A stretch of 64,000 nucleotides of DNA from Bacteroidota bacterium. GTDB taxonomy: Bacteria; Bacteroidota; Bacteroidia; Bacteroidales; JACABE01. Below the pieces are notes generated by a model, which ran no database searches, had not been told where the DNA came from, and worked only from the letters and a program-made list of their open reading frames with translations. A program made the translations under genes and the position numbers. The stretch spans positions 1 through 64,000 of the forward strand of contig JAPLDQ010000046.1 of the NCBI GenBank assembly GCA_026391675.1. Direction: 5' to 3'. This document shows positions 17,583 to 27,385 of this stretch, piece by piece; within the stretch, counting starts at the first letter, position 1; each line of letters starts with the position of its first letter.

Positions 17583-19532
17583 TTAATCTACAAATCTGTT
17601 AAACCAGATTTCCAAGGCCATAATTTGCCATATCATATTAGCATATGTTCCATTACCATTCTGGTATTCCCGGTATTTTGCCCTGATTAACTGATGATTA
17701 TAAATACTCCTGTTTTTAAAATTATTGGATTCAAAAATATTCTCAATAAATGGTTTCATTTCATTACGTAACCAAAAATGTTCACCCGGAGCTAAAAATC
17801 CGACCTTATCATTTCTGTCCATAATTGCACTTGGAACTATGGATTTTAACGCTTCGCGATGGATATATTTTCCTAAATGCTTATGTATTTTATATTCCGG
17901 TGGCAGTGAGAATGCAAATTCGACCAAACGATAATCCAGAAATGGAACCCTGCTTTCGATAGAGTGTGCCATAGAGTTTCTGTCTTCAAAATGGAGTAAG
18001 GTTTGAATTGAGGTTGACATCATCTGATTGTATAAAAAGTTGGACAACTTATCTGTTTTCAAATCTTTTATATTATCAAAGATAGAAGTATCATCAAAAG
18101 AAACAGAAAGTGGATTCTGCAGATTACGTTTTGCTTCCTGCTTGTATAATGATGATTCTGAGAAAAACAAAACCGCTGCTAATTTAATAAGTTTGGCAAC
18201 AGTACTTCCTTTAGGATTATATTTTAAATAATCAGGGTATTCTTTTGCAAATCGCAGCAATTTCCCTGATTTTAATAAATAAGCATAATAACGGTAAAAA
18301 GCATGATGATAACCTCCGGTAATTTCATCGCTTCCCTGCCCATCCAGTAATACTGTAACTCCATTTTCACGTGCAATTTTCATTACATAGTTCTGCGAAA
18401 TCGGGCTTGAACCGGGTACTGGAAAATCGTGATGCCAGGTAATGTCTGATAATTCCTGCATTACAGTTTCTGCAGAAGCTGAAACAAAATAAGGTTTTGT
18501 TTGAAAAGTATCGGTAACCAATTGTATCCACTTCCGCTCATCGTATTGAGGAGCATGGGTATAATAGGAACTGAAAGTTTTAAACTGTTTATCGGTACAA
18601 CCCACTGCTGTGGCAACAATAGCAGATGAGTCCAAACCTCCGCTTAATGCACTGCCCACCTCTACATCACTTCGCATGCGAAGCTTTACAGCATCAACAA
18701 ACAAATTTCGGTATTCATTACAACTATCCTCAAAATTCAATGAAGATGAAGCAAAATTATGGGTTGGTAAATCGTAATACCTTTCTATTTTCATTTTACC
18801 CTCTTTTATGATAATAAAATGAGAATGAGGTAATATTTTAATAGTATTGAAGTATGAACTATCAGAATTTATAAGGTAAGAACCAATTTTTAGACTTTTA
18901 TAAATAACTTCTTCATTTACTGTTTTTTCAATATCATTTGCTAAAATCTGTTTTATTTCTGAGCCAAAAATGAACTGATTTCCATCATAATAGTAATTAA
19001 ATGGTTTTACACCAAAGCGGTCACGGGCGCAAAAAAGCATTTGATTAGTGCTATCCCATAATGCAAACGACCACATCCCGTTAAAACGGTTTAAACAGGC
19101 AGTGCCCCATTGTTTGTATGCCATTAAGATAACTTCAGTATCTGTTGCAGTATCAAATGTATGCCCCAATTGTTTAAGCTCCTGACGTAATTCGATATAA
19201 TTATAGATTTCGCCATTAAAAACTATCCAATATTTTCCATCATCAATACTCATCGGCTGATGACCCTTAGGACTTAAATCCAATATTGACAAACGGCGAA
19301 AGCCTAAACCCAAATCAGCCTGAAAATCATTATGTAAAAACTGAGTCTGAGCTTTTATTTCCGGTATACTATCTGCTTCGTGGCAATGGCGGATAACTTT
19401 ATTTGTAGTATTTACCAATAAAAAGCCTTCATCATCAGGTCCGCGATGACGGATAAGTTTGGCCATTTTATTGAGTTTATCAACCTCAACTGGCTTTTTA
19501 TTCAGATTATATATCCCACAAATGCCGCACAT
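17583..19532 (-). CDS. asnB: Asparagine synthase-like glutamine amidotransferase, copy 1
   Basis: A 649-residue protein starting MCGICGIYN, so Cys2 is exposed as the glutaminase nucleophile after Met removal. The Ntn-type glutaminase domain (about 2-215) contains HRGPDDEG and FNGEIYNY. The synthetase domain (about 260-600) has the pyrophosphate loop SALSGGLDSSAIVA and DGQGSDEITGGYHH. AsnB makes asparagine from aspartate, ATP and glutamine, but members inside polysaccharide clusters often amidate sugar carboxylates. The location among glycan genes and a tandem paralogue only 3 bases upstream favour the latter; the substrate is not readable from sequence. Probably cytoplasmic. Confidence 0.85.
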   Translation of the reverse strand: MCGICGIYNLNKKPVEVDKLNKMAKLIRHRGPDDEGFLLVNTTNKVIRHCHEADSIPEIKAQTQFLHNDFQADLGLGFRRLSILDLSPKGHQPMSIDDGKYWIVFNGEIYNYIELRQELKQLGHTFDTATDTEVILMAYKQWGTACLNRFNGMWSFALWDSTNQMLFCARDRFGVKPFNYYYDGNQFIFGSEIKQILANDIEKTVNEEVIYKSLKIGSYLINSDSSYFNTIKILPHSHFIIIKEGKMKIERYYDLPTHNFASSSLNFEDSCNEYRNLFVDAVKLRMRSDVEVGSALSGGLDSSAIVATAVGCTDKQFKTFSSYYTHAPQYDERKWIQLVTDTFQTKPYFVSASAETVMQELSDITWHHDFPVPGSSPISQNYVMKIARENGVTVLLDGQGSDEITGGYHHAFYRYYAYLLKSGKLLRFAKEYPDYLKYNPKGSTVAKLIKLAAVLFFSESSLYKQEAKRNLQNPLSVSFDDTSIFDNIKDLKTDKLSNFLYNQMMSTSIQTLLHFEDRNSMAHSIESRVPFLDYRLVEFAFSLPPEYKIHKHLGKYIHREALKSIVPSAIMDRNDKVGFLAPGEHFWLRNEMKPFIENIFESNNFKNRSIYNHQLIRAKYREYQNGNGTYANMIWQIMALEIWFNRFVD

Positions 19533-19535
19533 ACA

Positions 19536-21491
19536 CTATTGTTTATTGTCAATAAAAATCCTAAACCACATTTCCATAGATAAAATTCTCCATATTTCGT
19601 TGGACTTGAAACTTCCGGGTGATTTATTATACGCCGTTTCAATTTTATCAGCATCAAAAATTCCTCTTTGTTTAAAAGATGTGGATGAAAATATATCTTT
19701 AATCTCATTTTTTAATATTTTGCTTGTCCACAAATCTGTAGGAGTAGCAAAACCAACTTTATCCATTCTTGTTCTTACCTTCTCAGGAAGAATATTTTTC
19801 ATTGCATTACGCAGCACAAATTTTGTTTCAGCACCTCTGATTTTTTGTTCGGTAGGAATAGAGAATATCCATTCAACCAAACGATAATCAAGGAATGGAA
19901 CCCGGCTTTCTATTGAATGTGCCATAGAGTTTCTGTCTTCCCAATGCAATAAATGAGGAATAGATGTATTAACGAGGGTTTGATATAAATTATTACTTAA
20001 TTCATCCTTGTATTTCTGACCCAGATCCATAGGATTTTTAAAATTGCTTAATTGATGACTGTAAAATCCTTCGTTGGCAATTTCCTTGTATTCAAATTGT
20101 TTTAAGAATTTATCCGATAAAAATAATCTGAGTCCGATTTTTGAAAATAACTTAACAGCTTCATTTGAAGGCAGATTAAATTGTTTTTGGTAAAGCCTGA
20201 ATTCATTATACAATTTTGAAAACTTCAGATTTTTCATCAGATCCAGATAATAATACTTAAAATAAGTATGATAACCTGCCAATAATTCATCACCTCCCTG
20301 TCCGTTTAATGCCACAATAATTCCGGCATTTCTGATATTCTGGTTATTCTTATAGGCTGAAAACGGACTAGCACTCATACAGGGTTCATCCTGATGGTAA
20401 AAGAACTTAGTTAACTCATCAAAAGAAACATTTTGATTGGCTGTAAAATAAACAGGATCAAAATTCCCGACTTTCAATACTTCAGATATATATTCCCTTT
20501 CATCAAATTTTTTGTCATCCTCGTAATAAACCGAAAAGGTTTTGATAGGGTTTGAAACAAAACGTCCGGCAATACAGGCAATAGAACTGGAATCCAATCC
20601 TCCGCTCAGTGCAATTCCAAGTGGGACATCGCTTCTTAAACGTAAACGGACTGAATCAGCAAATAATTCTTCAAATCCTTTTGCATAATCCTCATCACTT
20701 AAATTTAAGGTCAGATTTTTTTCATTTATATCCCAATATCGTTCAATCTGAATACCTGCAGCTGATACTTCCATAGTATGAGCTGGTGGTAATTCAACAA
20801 TCTCTTCAAAAAATGTATTTTTATCCACATTTAAGCGTGACATCATCAGGTAGTTATGAATATTGGCATAATTAACCCTGGGTTCAACAACACCTGATTT
20901 AATAAATTGCTTTAACTCGGAAGCCCAAACAAATTTTTTACCGTCAAAATGATAATAGAAAGGTTTTACACCCATGCGATCTCTTGCACAAAACAATAGC
21001 TGTTTTTCAATATCCCATAATGCAATGGCAAACATACCATTAAAACGGCTGACACAGTTTTTGCCCCATTGAAGGTATGCATTGATAATAACCTCAGTAT
21101 CTGTCTCTGAACGAAAAGTATATCCTAAAGCTATTAATTCATTTTTAATTTCCTGATAATTATAAATTTCTCCGTTAAAAACTATCCAGCACTTTTTTTG
21201 CAGATCTGCCATGGGCTGATGACCTGCAGGAGAAAGATCAATAATTGACAACCTGCGGAAACCCATTCCTAAATTGGCATTGAAATCTTCTAATATGTAA
21301 GGCAAAGTGGATTTGTATTCAATAATAGTATCTTCGGCATGACAATGTTTAATAATATTATCCTGTGAGTTAACAAGCATATACCCTTCATCATCAGGAC
21401 CTCTGTGATGTATAAGCTTACCCATTTTTAATAAATGCTCTTTATTAATGGGTTGAAAATTAATATTATAAATACCACAAATACCGCACAT
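19536..21491 (-). CDS. asnB: Asparagine synthase-like glutamine amidotransferase, copy 2
   Basis: A 651-residue paralogue of the next gene downstream, with the same architecture: MCGICGIYN with Cys2, HRGPDDEG, FNGEIYNY, the PPi loop ALSGGLDSSSIACIA and NGQGGDELLAGYHTYF. The two share the long linker around RNSMAHSIESRVPFLDYRLVE but have clearly diverged in the middle and C-terminus (for example ELPPAHTME here against ILPHSHFII in copy 1). This suggests an old duplication with separate substrates rather than dosage. It is 9 bases after a glycosyltransferase gene and 3 bases before copy 1, so it is part of one transcript. Amidation of a glycan carboxylate is inferred from context; plain asparagine synthesis remains possible. 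Confidence 0.85.
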   Translation of the reverse strand: MCGICGIYNINFQPINKEHLLKMGKLIHHRGPDDEGYMLVNSQDNIIKHCHAEDTIIEYKSTLPYILEDFNANLGMGFRRLSIIDLSPAGHQPMADLQKKCWIVFNGEIYNYQEIKNELIALGYTFRSETDTEVIINAYLQWGKNCVSRFNGMFAIALWDIEKQLLFCARDRMGVKPFYYHFDGKKFVWASELKQFIKSGVVEPRVNYANIHNYLMMSRLNVDKNTFFEEIVELPPAHTMEVSAAGIQIERYWDINEKNLTLNLSDEDYAKGFEELFADSVRLRLRSDVPLGIALSGGLDSSSIACIAGRFVSNPIKTFSVYYEDDKKFDEREYISEVLKVGNFDPVYFTANQNVSFDELTKFFYHQDEPCMSASPFSAYKNNQNIRNAGIIVALNGQGGDELLAGYHTYFKYYYLDLMKNLKFSKLYNEFRLYQKQFNLPSNEAVKLFSKIGLRLFLSDKFLKQFEYKEIANEGFYSHQLSNFKNPMDLGQKYKDELSNNLYQTLVNTSIPHLLHWEDRNSMAHSIESRVPFLDYRLVEWIFSIPTEQKIRGAETKFVLRNAMKNILPEKVRTRMDKVGFATPTDLWTSKILKNEIKDIFSSTSFKQRGIFDADKIETAYNKSPGSFKSNEIWRILSMEMWFRIFIDNKQ

Positions 21492-21500
21492 AAAGTGATG

Positions 21501-22691
21501 TTATACTGTTGAATAATAATTTATTAATGGTTTTACAGTTGCCTGCCAGTTGTAATGTTTTAAAACACCCTCTTTGCCGTTTAATCCCATTTTTGCTCTT
21601 ATTTCTTCATTATCATAAAGATAAACAATATTATCTATAAATGTTTCAGGAGAATTTTCAAAATTAACTAAAAAACCGCAATTATTTGAAGTAATAAATT
21701 CACGGGGAAGTAAATGATCGCTTGAAATAACAGGAATTCCCATTGCGCAATATTGAAATAATTTTGTTGGTATGGTTTCGTCAATACCTTTATATTTTTT
21801 TTGAGGATAAATCCCGACTTTTGATGAAGCGATATATGTTGCCAATTTTTCAATAGGCTGAAATCCAGCAAAATGAACATATTTCTCAACATTATTAAGT
21901 ACAGCAAGGCTTTTCAGATTATCAAGAAACCTGCCTGAACCAACAATTAACAGTCTGAAATCGGGTATTTTTTCTACGATTTTAGGTATTAATGGAATAA
22001 CATACTGCAGGCCTCTTAATTCGTCAACCATACCGGAATAAATAACGGTATAAAATTCATTATCATTTGAAGTTGCTGATAAATATACATTATTGATATC
22101 AAATACGCTTAAATCAGGGGTATTGGGTATATAAATTACCTTAGAAGCATCTAAACTGTAATTTTTAATCATTTTTTCAATAAGCAATTCTGAAACACCA
22201 ATTATTAAATCGCATTGGCGTAAACTTTCTTTTTCATAATCTTTCCAATTCTGAAAATATCGAAGTAATTTTTTTACGCCCTTGTTATACAATGGTGTAT
22301 TCAATATCCAGTCAGCAAAATCTTCATGCATATCGCAGATTAATTTGATATTCCATCGTTTTTTTACCATTATTGCAGGTTTACATAATGGTAAATCGTG
22401 CACATGCAGAATATCAATCTTATGTTTCTTTACAAAACGGTTAATCTGTGAAAACCAATACCATCTAAAAACAGGAAGAATAAAAAGTAAGGCAACTAAT
22501 TTTTTCCCTATGCTGAACTTTAAATCTGTTCTGAAAATCTTTATCCCTTTCCAGTTCTCTTCTTTGGGCTGATTATTGTTTGAATAACAAAGTAAATATA
22601 CCTCATGCCCATTATCTATCAAGGTAAGTGCTTCTTTAGCAACCCTGTCATCAGGAGGAAATACATTATCAAGTATCATTCCGATTCTCAT
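21501..22691 (-). CDS. Family 4 glycosyltransferase
   Basis: A 396-residue GT-B protein with an N-terminal half beginning MRIGMILDNVFPPDDRVAKEA, a pattern seen in GT4 enzymes with a P-P-D-x-R-V loop. The C-terminal half has VIYSGMVDELRGLQYVIPLI, LLIVGSG, KYVHFAGFQP, and a TKLFQYCAMGIPVISSD nucleotide-sugar motif. DILHVHDLPLC is the usual inter-domain strand. It probably acts on the lipid-linked glycan precursor. The start codon overlaps the flippase stop by 4 bases (ATGA), showing tight coupling. The sugar specificity is unknown. Confidence 0.85.
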   Translation of the reverse strand: MRIGMILDNVFPPDDRVAKEALTLIDNGHEVYLLCYSNNNQPKEENWKGIKIFRTDLKFSIGKKLVALLFILPVFRWYWFSQINRFVKKHKIDILHVHDLPLCKPAIMVKKRWNIKLICDMHEDFADWILNTPLYNKGVKKLLRYFQNWKDYEKESLRQCDLIIGVSELLIEKMIKNYSLDASKVIYIPNTPDLSVFDINNVYLSATSNDNEFYTVIYSGMVDELRGLQYVIPLIPKIVEKIPDFRLLIVGSGRFLDNLKSLAVLNNVEKYVHFAGFQPIEKLATYIASSKVGIYPQKKYKGIDETIPTKLFQYCAMGIPVISSDHLLPREFITSNNCGFLVNFENSPETFIDNIVYLYDNEEIRAKMGLNGKEGVLKHYNWQATVKPLINYYSTV

Positions 22692-24196
22692 TGTGTGCCT
22701 CCTTTTAATAATTCAAAAAAATTAGATTTGAATTTCTTAAGGTTTTTCCATTTTTCCCAGCTACCTTTCATTCTGTCAATTTCTATTTCTTCAAAGAAAT
22801 TCCAGTAATATAACAAAACAGGAAAAGATAGTATCATTAAAAATTTTACGGATAGTCTTATAAATAAATGTGTTTTAGCCAATAATAGAGATAACAGGAA
22901 TAAACCAATAGCAATAACAATCATTTTAATAATTTTATAAACCTCATAATTTATTCTGTAATGCTTTTGTGCGTAGTAATACATTAATAAAAAATAAAAA
23001 AGCTGAGAAATAATAAATGATGTGGCTGCACCCATTGAACCATATTTGGGAATAATCAGCCAGTTAATTGAAAAGCTGAAAACTGCTGCTACAATTACAA
23101 TTTTACTGATTAAAGCAGATTTCTTAACTATTTGTAATGGGATGGTATTCAAATCTCTGAGCATCGCAAAAATAATACCCAGCGAAATAAAAGGGATAAT
23201 TTTAAATGAATCCCAGTATTCCTGCTTTTTGGCAAGTACTTTAATAATTTCCATTCCATAAAAATTCAAAAACAATACAAAGAACATTATACCAAAAGTG
23301 AAATACGTCTTCATTTTCGAATAAAACCTTTTGGCATCAGGATCATTCATTTTTTTAAACATCATGGGAAAAATAGCCATTTGAGCAGAAGCTATTACAA
23401 GGACTGATAATGTGTTAACTATTTTATATCCAAACTGATATACACCCAGATTGCCCAAGCTGCCAAAAACACGAATAAAATATCTGTCGGAAATGCTGAT
23501 TACCAAAGCCGCAATATTTGAAATTAACATAGGGCTGGAATAGATAAACATTAATTTTAATAAGTTGAACTCTATTTTTAGTTCAATATTGTTCAGGATA
23601 AACTTTGAAACAATGATAAAATAAGTAAGTAACGAAATAATTTGGGCATAATATATTCCATTAAGGCCTAAATTCATATGAACAATAAAGAAAACAGTAA
23701 AGAATAGCTGTATAATGAGGATTGAAATATTTGATATTGTGAACAATACAGCTTTCTGTTGTAATTGAATCAGTGATGACACAAGCTGCATTATTATCTG
23801 AAGCGAAGATGCTACAATAACCAGAAATACTAGTTTTCTATAACTTATATCACCGAAAATAACATTCGATATTATTGAAGTAAAATAATGAGAGGTAAAA
23901 ATAGTAAATGCCAAAAAAGCGCTAAGAAACAAGATCAATGTGAAAAACATTGATTTTTTCTGTTTTGCATACTCTTCATCCCAATACCAGCGATACAAAG
24001 CCTGGGAAAGCGAAAGTCCCAATATTGAAGTTAAAGCAATACCTGTTACTTCTAATAATCCCAGTACACCATAAGTAGCTGTAGAAAAATATTTTACATA
24101 AATGGGTATCAGAATAAAACCAACAAGTTTGGTAGCCAGATTCCCAACACCATAAATAAGTGTATTTGTAAAAGATGATTTTAAAGATTTGAGCAT
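22688..24196 (-). CDS. Wzx-type polysaccharide flippase
   Basis: A 502-residue integral membrane protein of the MATE/MVF-like polysaccharide biosynthesis family. It opens KSSFTNTLIYGVGNLATKLVGFILIPIY, the typical first helix with the G-x-x-x-x-x-x-x-P motif, and has about 12-14 hydrophobic segments. Such proteins flip lipid-linked oligosaccharide repeat units across the inner membrane. It overlaps the following glycosyltransferase by 4 bases and lies 62 bases after the WbsX-like gene. No Wzy-like polymerase gene was recognised in the window, so the polymerase must be elsewhere or the pathway may be polymerase-free. Confidence 0.85.
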   Translation of the reverse strand: MLKSLKSSFTNTLIYGVGNLATKLVGFILIPIYVKYFSTATYGVLGLLEVTGIALTSILGLSLSQALYRWYWDEEYAKQKKSMFFTLILFLSAFLAFTIFTSHYFTSIISNVIFGDISYRKLVFLVIVASSLQIIMQLVSSLIQLQQKAVLFTISNISILIIQLFFTVFFIVHMNLGLNGIYYAQIISLLTYFIIVSKFILNNIELKIEFNLLKLMFIYSSPMLISNIAALVISISDRYFIRVFGSLGNLGVYQFGYKIVNTLSVLVIASAQMAIFPMMFKKMNDPDAKRFYSKMKTYFTFGIMFFVLFLNFYGMEIIKVLAKKQEYWDSFKIIPFISLGIIFAMLRDLNTIPLQIVKKSALISKIVIVAAVFSFSINWLIIPKYGSMGAATSFIISQLFYFLLMYYYAQKHYRINYEVYKIIKMIVIAIGLFLLSLLLAKTHLFIRLSVKFLMILSFPVLLYYWNFFEEIEIDRMKGSWEKWKNLKKFKSNFFELLKGGTQ

Positions 24197-24212
24197 TTGA
24201 AATTTTATTATA

Positions 24213-24241
24213 CAAACATATTGCTTATTTTCTTAATTCAA
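24213..24241 (-). promoter_or_regulatory. Weak promoter candidate upstream of the flippase
   Basis: On the - strand TATGTTTG (24213-24220) matches TAnnTTTG and a TTG lies 18 bases upstream. It falls in the 62-base gap before the flippase and could be an internal promoter of the polysaccharide set. The spacing is slightly short. Confidence 0.3.
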
Positions 24242-24258
24242 GCTATGTTTATATTTTT

Positions 24259-25350
24259 TTAACTAAATTCGGAAATAGCTTGTTTTAATGCTTCAAGGTA
24301 ACCTCTTCCATATTTCAGATCAGGTTCCATATAATTGCCTTCGCCCCATTCATTCCAAGATTTAATAAAAATGAGCCGGTGTTCAGGATCTTTATCTTTA
24401 GCTGTTTCCAATACTAATTTTACATGTTTTTTAAATGCTTCAGGTGTTGAATTAATAAAAATATGTCCCTTTCTGCCTGAACGTGGTGAATGATCCCAAT
24501 TGGGAAGTATAGTCGGATAACAATTTTCCTTTTCATCACTTTTGGCTGAAAAGTATTTATACATTCTGCTATAATCAACCAATTGGCCATGATTAAACCA
24601 TAAGCGCATCGCTTTTATATAAGCTCTTTCAACCAAAGAAAATTCTCTTTTAAAAAAATCAAATAAACGAACTATATTCACAGCATCAAAGCCTTTCTCT
24701 AATACTGCATCAAAATCCTGTTCGGAGAGGGTATGACCAACAAAATGTATGCCTTCAAAACCATTTTGTTTTGCCAAATCCTGCCAGATATTGATAAATT
24801 TATCAACTTCTTTGAAATCTAACGGACTGTATATCTGAAATAAAGGTTTATTATCAACTTTGATATAACGTTTATCTTTAAAGGCCGGTAATACAGCATT
24901 AAAATGAGCAATATAATCAGCTTCACCGGGATAAAGTTGCTCAATCAGCATTTTATTTTTATGTCCTTTTATAAATAGTTTTGCTTCCCAGTCATGATTT
25001 GCCCAGCTCAAACAAAAAGGAAAATCAGGTTTTCCTGATTTCAACACTTCATTAAAAGGCATTTCCAATAATCTTTTCCCATTGCCAAACCAGTAATGCC
25101 AGTAACAAAATCCTTCTATTCCATATTCCTTCGCCATATCTGCCTGTTGCTGGCGAACTTCAGGAAGACGCAAATCATAATACCCTAAATCAGCAGGAAC
25201 CCTTGGCTGATAATGTCCGCGAAACAAAGGTTTGGCATTTCCAACATTTGTCCATTCAGTAAAACCTTTTCCCCACCATTCATCATTCTCAGGAATTGGA
25301 TGAAACTGAGGCAGATAAGTGGCAAGAATCCGAACTTTTTTATTTTCCAT
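24259..25350 (-). CDS. WbsX-like glycan biosynthesis protein (GH99-like domain)
   Basis: A 363-residue protein whose whole length fits the WbsX family. It starts VRILATYLPQFHPIPENDEWWG, then FTEWTNVGNAKPLF, QPRVPADLGYYDLR, EGFCYWHYWF, and near the end SWNEWGEGNYMEPD. The fold is related to glycoside hydrolase family 99, and the proteins occur in O-antigen and capsule clusters where they are annotated as glycosyltransferases; the reaction has not, to my knowledge, been firmly shown. It follows the acyltransferase gene by 5 bases in the same direction, placing it in the polysaccharide transcript. No signal peptide, so cytoplasmic. Confidence 0.8.
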   Translation of the reverse strand: MENKKVRILATYLPQFHPIPENDEWWGKGFTEWTNVGNAKPLFRGHYQPRVPADLGYYDLRLPEVRQQQADMAKEYGIEGFCYWHYWFGNGKRLLEMPFNEVLKSGKPDFPFCLSWANHDWEAKLFIKGHKNKMLIEQLYPGEADYIAHFNAVLPAFKDKRYIKVDNKPLFQIYSPLDFKEVDKFINIWQDLAKQNGFEGIHFVGHTLSEQDFDAVLEKGFDAVNIVRLFDFFKREFSLVERAYIKAMRLWFNHGQLVDYSRMYKYFSAKSDEKENCYPTILPNWDHSPRSGRKGHIFINSTPEAFKKHVKLVLETAKDKDPEHRLIFIKSWNEWGEGNYMEPDLKYGRGYLEALKQAISEFS

Positions 25351-25355
25351 TTATT

Positions 25356-26018
25356 TTAAACTTCCATTAATTTTTTCAATAATAATGCATCTTCTACCGT
25401 TTCAATCTTCCGGTATAAGGTTTCAATATTTTCCTTTATCCATTCTTCAGAGAAATTGATAAAATAAATTGGCATCAATATACTGATAATTTCTTCGGAG
25501 AACCTGTATTTAATCAATTTGGCAGGATTACCACCAACAATAGCATAGGGTGGAACATCTTTGGTAACAATGGCTCCTGCAGCAACTATTGCACCTTTAC
25601 CGATTCTTACACCTGAGAATATTTTTGCTTCAGTACCAATCCACACCTCATCTTCAATAATAATCGGCCCTTTGGTGATGGCATCTATTGGAGATCTCTC
25701 GATAAGCATAGAGTAAAATGGATAAGTGGTAACTGTTTCCGTTTGATGATTTACACCCAGCAAAAATAAAACATCAGGTGCAATGGAAACATAATTGCCG
25801 ATAATAAGCTTTTCCTGAGGCGTTACATATAAACTCTGAACCGTAATATCACCATAGGTGCCTTTACCCACACTTACCACATCAAAAGGGAAAAACCGTG
25901 AACCAACTCTGGTCAGGTTATGCGGATTCCGTTTCCGCCATTCATTATGAAAATTTAATTTCTCTTTTTCTCTTAGCAGAGAACGAAGTACAGGTATTTT
26001 ACCAAATAATTTATTCAT
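25356..26018 (-). CDS. Left-handed beta-helix acyltransferase (CatB/WbbJ type)
   Basis: A 220-residue protein with hexapeptide repeats in the middle: [13 protein letters not shown], then [55 protein letters not shown] and [12 protein letters not shown]. The last two strings are the signature of xenobiotic/sugar O-acetyltransferases. The conserved HQTET region (residues near 115) probably supplies the catalytic histidine. It most likely adds an acetyl group to a sugar of the surface glycan using acetyl-CoA. It lies 4 bases after the FkbM methyltransferase gene and 5 before the WbsX-like gene. The short basic N-terminus ([10 protein letters not shown]) is a family-variable extension. Confidence 0.8.
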   Translation of the reverse strand: MNKLFGKIPVLRSLLREKEKLNFHNEWRKRNPHNLTRVGSRFFPFDVVSVGKGTYGDITVQSLYVTPQEKLIIGNYVSIAPDVLFLLGVNHQTETVTTYPFYSMLIERSPIDAITKGPIIIEDEVWIGTEAKIFSGVRIGKGAIVAAGAIVTKDVPPYAIVGGNPAKLIKYRFSEEIISILMPIYFINFSEEWIKENIETLYRKIETVEDALLLKKLMEV

Positions 26019-26022
26019 AATC

Positions 26023-26913
26023 CTAGTCTTTTTTACATCTGATTATTCCTTTACTTAGCCTTTTATCCCAACAAATAAAGCCATCCGAAACCTCATAACT
26101 AAACCCATTTTTTGTAACTAAATCAGCAATATATTCAGGATCATTTTTCCTATGATAAGTAGTAATGGACATTTGAATTGCTGTTGAGTTTTTAAGTGTT
26201 TCTTCAGCACCTTTCAATGCCCTTCGTTCGGCACCTTCAATATCCATTTTTAAGAATAAATCGTTTTTCGGAACATCTGACAAGAAATCATCTATAGTAA
26301 TAAATCTTCCTTCTGTTTTATCTCCTACATATTTCTCAACGAAAGTTACTTTATGCTGCCATGGAGCAAAAGTAGCTCTTAATGGTTTAAGCCAGTATTC
26401 CTCACATTCAAAAATGATTACATTTTTGGTGATTTCAATAGTATCCAGTGCAAATATTCCTTCGGCTGAACCAATATCTAAAAGTGTTTTGTTTTTAAGT
26501 TCATCGTATGAACGTACGTAACGATGTGCCGAACGGATATCCTGTTCAATCAACAAAGCACGATAATCTGTTTTTGTTTTTTCAACAGTGTAAAATTCAG
26601 GGAAATACAACTTATTACCATGATGAATAACATAAGGAAGTTTCAACTCATTGTCATATACTACATTTATTTCCAAATCTTTATATTCAAGCATATATTT
26701 ATTCGGATATGAAGTTAAGCCATATTTTCCTATAAAAGCATATGCTTTGTTTTCTTCTGTTTTAGGCAATATAAAACTAAAGATAAATATGATTTTTCCT
26801 TTCATGATTATACTAAAATTCCTGAAGAAAAAGAGTATTTTTCCCAGGAATAATTCATATAAATAATTACGGAATTTTGAGGGAAGTATTTTACGGTAAA
26901 TATTAGTTAACAT
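26023..26913 (-). CDS. FkbM family methyltransferase
   Basis: A 296-residue protein. After a basic and hydrophobic N-terminal region (about 20-70) the SAM-dependent domain begins with [22 protein letters not shown], the D-I-G-x-x-x-G motif. It then has [15 protein letters not shown], and the FkbM-specific [18 protein letters not shown], followed by [15 protein letters not shown]. FkbM enzymes O-methylate sugars or secondary metabolites; in this setting a glycan methylation is the likely role. First gene of the tight run FkbM-acyltransferase-WbsX. Upstream is a long perfect hairpin that insulates it from the Kelch/DUF4907 pair. Confidence 0.8.
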   Translation of the reverse strand: MLTNIYRKILPSKFRNYLYELFLGKILFFFRNFSIIMKGKIIFIFSFILPKTEENKAYAFIGKYGLTSYPNKYMLEYKDLEINVVYDNELKLPYVIHHGNKLYFPEFYTVEKTKTDYRALLIEQDIRSAHRYVRSYDELKNKTLLDIGSAEGIFALDTIEITKNVIIFECEEYWLKPLRATFAPWQHKVTFVEKYVGDKTEGRFITIDDFLSDVPKNDLFLKMDIEGAERRALKGAEETLKNSTAIQMSITTYHRKNDPEYIADLVTKNGFSYEVSDGFICWDKRLSKGIIRCKKD

Positions 26914-26964
26914 TGTGAATTATAGATTAATAAAAGTATCTGCTAAATTTTAATAATAATGAAA

Positions 26965-27009
26965 ATTATTTGTATACAATCAATTTATTAATGATTGTAT
27001 ACAAATAAT
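26965..27009 (-). terminator. 18-bp perfect hairpin, probable terminator after the DUF4907 gene
   Basis: ATTATTTGTATACAATCA (26965-26982) is followed by a 9-base spacer and its exact reverse complement (26992-27009). On the - strand it lies just after the DUF4907 gene and is followed by TTTTCATTATTATT. A terminator is the simplest reading, but the stem contains the palindromic GTATAC and could also bind a regulator of the FkbM-led transcript. Confidence 0.6.
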
Positions 27010-27043
27010 ACTTCGACAAAATTAATAAAAAAAAATTACTTTA

Positions 27044-27382
27044 TTATTTTATCACAGCTTCAACCTCTTCTTTGGTTAAACTTGGAGGAAATATATTGTT
27101 TTTAAGCTTTTCAACCACTAATACTGCAATTTTCCTGGCTTCAGCATCAGTTCTAAATAAATGATTTCCTTCAATTGCCGGTATATTCGGCTGATGAATA
27201 ATAACTTTATTGTCTTTTAAGATATCATATCCCCAACCAGTTGCATCAGGCTGAAAAGTTTTAATTGTAAAAACATCTTTTGCTGATGAATTTTCCTTTT
27301 TAGTATTACTATCACAGGAAATTAAAACAATTAACGATATTAAAAAAGCCAGCCTTTGAATTTGAATTACCTTTTTTTTCAA
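27044..27382 (-). CDS. DUF4907 lipoprotein, TTG start
   Basis: A 112-residue protein with a lipoprotein signal (RLAFLISLIVLISC, Cys at residue 23) and a short conserved domain: GWGYDILKDNKVIIHQPNIPAIEGN, then an alpha-rich tail with DAEARKIAVLVVEKL. This matches the DUF4907 family, whose function is not established. No ATG precedes the signal peptide in frame; the start is a TTG placed 3 bases after the stop of the Kelch gene, so translation is probably coupled. DUF4907 and Kelch-repeat genes are, as I recall, often neighbours in this phylum, which suggests joint function at the outer membrane or in the periplasm. Confidence 0.75.
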   Translation of the reverse strand: MKKKVIQIQRLAFLISLIVLISCDSNTKKENSSAKDVFTIKTFQPDATGWGYDILKDNKVIIHQPNIPAIEGNHLFRTDAEARKIAVLVVEKLKNNIFPPSLTKEEVEAVIK

Positions 27383-27385
27383 TAC

